From Adenanthera pavonina (lineage: Eukaryota; Streptophyta; Magnoliopsida; Fabales; Fabaceae), in contig JAIVEN010000014.1 in the NCBI GenBank assembly GCA_026686845.1, positions 10,588,001 through 10,652,000 on the forward strand: a DNA stretch of 64,000 bases, in the 5' to 3' direction. Shown here piece by piece: positions 61,118 to 64,000 of this stretch (its first letter is position 1; the number at the start of each line of letters is the position of its first letter). The translations under genes were made by a program, and so were the position numbers. The notes under the pieces are model-generated. The model had not been told where the DNA came from. It did no database searches and saw nothing but the letters and a program-made list of their open reading frames with translations.

Positions 61118-62641
61118 TTTTTGGGCCAACAAAAGTCAATTTTATTAATAACCAAACAAAATATTACACACACTAATTAAAAAAAAAAACAATAGCACAA
61201 AACAACCCATCAGACAATCTATGAAACAAAACAGTAAGCTAAAAAGAACCAAAACAAAAGTAACAAAATACAAACAAAAACACAACTCATCCAATACCAC
61301 ATCTATCATAACCAAAGTCTCTTAGTGGGAAGAAGCCTCTTGAATCCTTCCCAATCTTTCTTCATAATACTAGCCAGAGGAGATGATGGCTCTTTATTAG
61401 TAACAACAGAAGTCAGATATTGAATAGCTTCATCCATAACATCTGGTCCAAAACTTTTGAATAACTTCTGGTAATACTCTTTAAAAACTTTAGCTATCTC
61501 TTCTTCAATTTCATAATTTTATTCCTTTGTCTTCTTTGAATAGTGATAGCATGAAAAAAAACTCTTTATTTTTATCTCCATATTTTAACCACTTCACTCT
61601 TGATCTCTGATTCTAGTATTACTCCTCCCTTCTCCATTGGTTTTCAATTCACATAACCAATATGTTAATTTCCTGCAATTTTTGCTCATCCAAAACACCT
61701 ATAATCTTTTGCAATTGAGCAGTTAACTTTTCAATTTCTTTCCTACTGTTAGGAAAAGCATCCTTACTCCACTTAACAAGTCTTTCTCTACAGTTCCTTA
61801 ACATCAACAGCAACTCCTCAATTCTGTCACCATTTTCAAAACCTTTCCTTTCCTAACCATCTTTGATAATCATATCATAATCAGGATGATCAATCCAATG
61901 AGCTTCAAACCTAAACTCCCTTGGTGTAATAGTGTTACGAAATTCAAAATCTGTTAACTATAAGTGATAGTCTGAACCAACAAGTTCAATATGAAATACC
62001 AGCAACCGAGCAAAACAAGAGTTCCGCTCTAAATTACCAAGAACTTGATCAATCCTTTCCTTAATATGAGCACCATCCAATCTTCTATTACACCATGTGA
62101 ATTTTTCACCTTTAAATCCCATATCCATTAGTTTACAATCATCAGTAAAACTTCGAAAGTTAGCAATTTTCCTCAAAGCTTATACACATCCACCCATCTT
62201 CTCACTTTGAGCCAACATATCATTGAAGTCTCCCATACAAACCCAAGAGCCCTAAATACTTGTTGCTAATCTTGTCATCTTATCCCAAATCACTCTTCTC
62301 TCCCTTTCTTTAGGAGAACCATTGATAAATGAAGCAAAACAACCTTCAGAACTCCGTTTCTCCTTAACCTTCGTATGAATCCTATTTTTGGATTTCAACA
62401 AGATTTTCACATCCAAGTCTTTTGACTACCACAAAGCTAATCCACCTTTCCACCCTTCAGGATTAACATATACATCATTCTCAAACCTCATCCTCCTTCT
62501 TAGCCAATCAACTCTTCTATCCTCCTTCTTTGTTTACATGAAAAACACTAAAGAAGGCTTATATTTTTGGCAAACCTTCTTTAGGGTTTTCACTTTCAAG
62601 GCCACCCCAAGGCCTTGACAGTTCCACAATAGTGTTTTCAT
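61118..62641 (-). mobile_element. L1-type LINE, endonuclease part plus 3' tail, reverse transcriptase deleted
   Basis: On the minus strand one frame runs from ATG 62641 to about 61309 with only a handful of stops. It opens KTLLWNCQGLG, the start of the L1 apurinic endonuclease domain, then has GSWVCMGDFNDML, FKGEKFTWCNRR, ERIDQVLGN and SDYHL, the catalytic-site landmarks. The linker before the reverse transcriptase follows (EYYQKLFKS, VTNKEPSSPLA). Then the frame jumps to DWEGFKRLLPTKRLWL and a stop, and a T/G-rich 3'UTR ends in an A-run at about 61118. The whole reverse transcriptase is therefore absent. Plant L1 ORF2 proteins are normally over 1,200 residues; about 440 remain here. Confidence 0.82.
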
Positions 62642-62945
62642 AATCCTTGGTAGCTGTTAAACGCTAGCCATCAATGCATTCAGCATTTTTAATTAGGCTA
62701 CTATCTACATTGCCTGCCAAAGGAAACTCTTCTTTGCTTCCAAAAACAACTTTCTTATATGATACCTCCACTAACTTCAATGTAATAGTATTTTGACACT
62801 TAATACACTTAGATTCATTGTTTTCTAGCCTTAATGATATTCTATTTATAGATTTTCAAGTCAATCTAGTTGTCAAAAACAAATTATAGACATTACTCAA
62901 TAAAACTAGTCATTCACCAACTGTATTAAATGTAATTTGGCAGAA
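62642..62945. other. Possible LINE ORF1 end or flank
   Basis: On the minus strand 62760-62645 can encode KVVFGSKEEFPLAGNVD and may be the end of LINE ORF1, but no zinc knuckle is visible. Otherwise no feature is recognised. Confidence 0.25.
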
Positions 62946-63490
62946 CTTAAATGTTTAAGATGAGCAACTTGAATGCTTAAGCTAGTTGGCTATATTAGGT
63001 TTCTAAAGTATAGAGAATGAACGTTCATGAATTTCTTCTTAATTGTTTATCGTGTTGTTTCAAGGTGGCCAAAATGAATTCCAGACACAATGAACTATTA
63101 AAATATATAATTTGAATGTTTAAGAGTTTCAAAGGTACAAAACCTATAAACTTGAACATTTAAGAAAACATTATGATCTTTCAAGATGTGTAAAGAGCAA
63201 AACAACCATTTTCAAAACAACATTTGAACATTTAAGAGAATTAATCTTAAACCATCATCATGTGAACAGCAAATGAAGGTGGGACTTGTGATACACAATG
63301 AATATTCAAGTAAACTACTTGATCGTTCAAGAGTGTTTCAGAAGTGACACCTCATTTTGCCTATCACCTTGAACGTTTAAGAAATATAGTATGAATGTTC
63401 AAGCTATCATTAGCGAGAAAGATCACGAGAAACCCAGAAATTTAAAACATTTAAGCTAAATCTCATGAACATTTGAGAGTCAAAAATGTT
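62946..63490. repeat. Array of about 12 degenerate palindromes related to CTTGAACGTTCAAG
   Basis: Copies start at 62946, 62968, 63017, 63111, 63151, 63223, 63298, 63318, 63368, 63390, 63442 and 63464. Examples: CTTGAATGCTTAAG, ATGAACGTTCAT, CTTGAACATTTAAG, CTTGATCGTTCAAG, CTTGAACGTTTAAG. Spacing is irregular, 20-95 bp. The sequence between copies is not obviously repeated. Confidence 0.7.
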
Positions 63491-64000
63491 CAAAAACACT
63501 TTGAAAACGTGGAATCTCTTTTGATCAAATTAAGAAAGCAAGTTAAGACTGATTGAAACAAGTTTAAGTGCATTCAAAGTTCTACCATTGTACAATCTAA
63601 GAGAAAAAAAGATGATAATCAATTTTGAACTCCATCTTTCCCTTGGCCTTTTTCTTTCTTCGAACATATGCTCCTTTACAATCATCATCTTCATTTTTAA
63701 CAAATCTTGGAGCATTATTTTCTTCATCTTTGAGTAGAGCATAATATTGATAATTCATTTTTTCACTTCAATGCTCATTTTCCTATATTGAAAATAGCTT
63801 TTTTCCAAGCAAAAGTAGTTAGTCCAGTTCACATAATATGATATGCATGATATAACTAATATTCTGAATATTAAAAACATATATCATGCAAACTTTTTAC
63901 TTCACTATTTGACATTATCAAACTTAATCATGTTGGTCACTAGACCTAATAATATCTACCTAATAAACATGTATTTATACTATGGTTGATTGTATGTTTT
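63491..64000. other. AT-rich end of window
   Basis: Short ORFs only; no recognisable gene, RNA or repeat boundary. Confidence 0.4.

Noticed and set aside
1..64000. CRISPR arrays, operons, defence islands or other prokaryotic systems
   Set aside because: The sequence is plant nuclear DNA with spliced genes; no regular spacer-repeat array or prokaryotic gene is present.

Overview
The window is nuclear DNA of a flowering plant, most likely a core eudicot. The signs are GT-AG introns in AT-rich sequence, plant gene families with plant exon structures, a nuclear-type tRNA-Leu, and nested LTR retrotransposons with MITE and LINE debris. I cannot name the species. There are no bacterial features. 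Genes take up about a quarter of the window.

Left part (1-23 kb). A decayed minus-strand copy of a ROP/RAC small GTPase gene (about 318-1943) lies next to an intact 10-exon ABCB transporter gene of the ABCB13/14 type (minus, 2934-8018, 1242 aa predicted). After an AT-rich gap comes a plus-strand gene with a long 5'UTR intron, a 20-codon uORF and a single 1009-codon exon (16876-19905). Its protein has a TFIIS N-terminal (LW) type domain and five DLN/EAR-like motifs. A small two-helix membrane protein of unknown function follows on the minus strand (22750-23082).

Middle part (23-43 kb). TIR elements precede a complete 15-exon gene for the ER-resident HSP90 (GRP94/endoplasmin, HSP90.7 type, 814 aa, ending KDEL; 28772-34067). 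A UPRE-type box lies in its promoter region. Then come a LINE-like tail and the 3' end of a Ty3/gypsy element, an intact tRNA-Leu(CAA) (38989-39072), a doubtful small ORF (40707-40934), and a two-exon thaumatin-like (PR-5) gene on the minus strand (41522-42432).

Right part (43-64 kb). This is mostly repeats and intergenic DNA. At 48.47-48.71 kb a snRNA-type upstream element and a TATA box precede a sequence that folds into nested helices: a candidate structured RNA, or part of a TRIM-like LTR. From 50356 to 61067 lies a decayed antisense Ty1/copia element with a perfect 5-bp target duplication (CCAAT), an identifiable primer site, polypurine tract and reverse transcriptase remnant. A large gypsy-type LTR of about 4 kb is nested inside its reverse transcriptase. 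Next are an internally deleted L1-type LINE (61118-62641) and an array of about a dozen degenerate palindromes related to CTTGAACGTTCAAG (62946-63490).

The protein-coding genes are unrelated neighbours with separate promoters, as is normal in plants; I see no operon-like system. All exon structures were read by eye from splice sites, frame continuity and family knowledge. No search or alignment was run.
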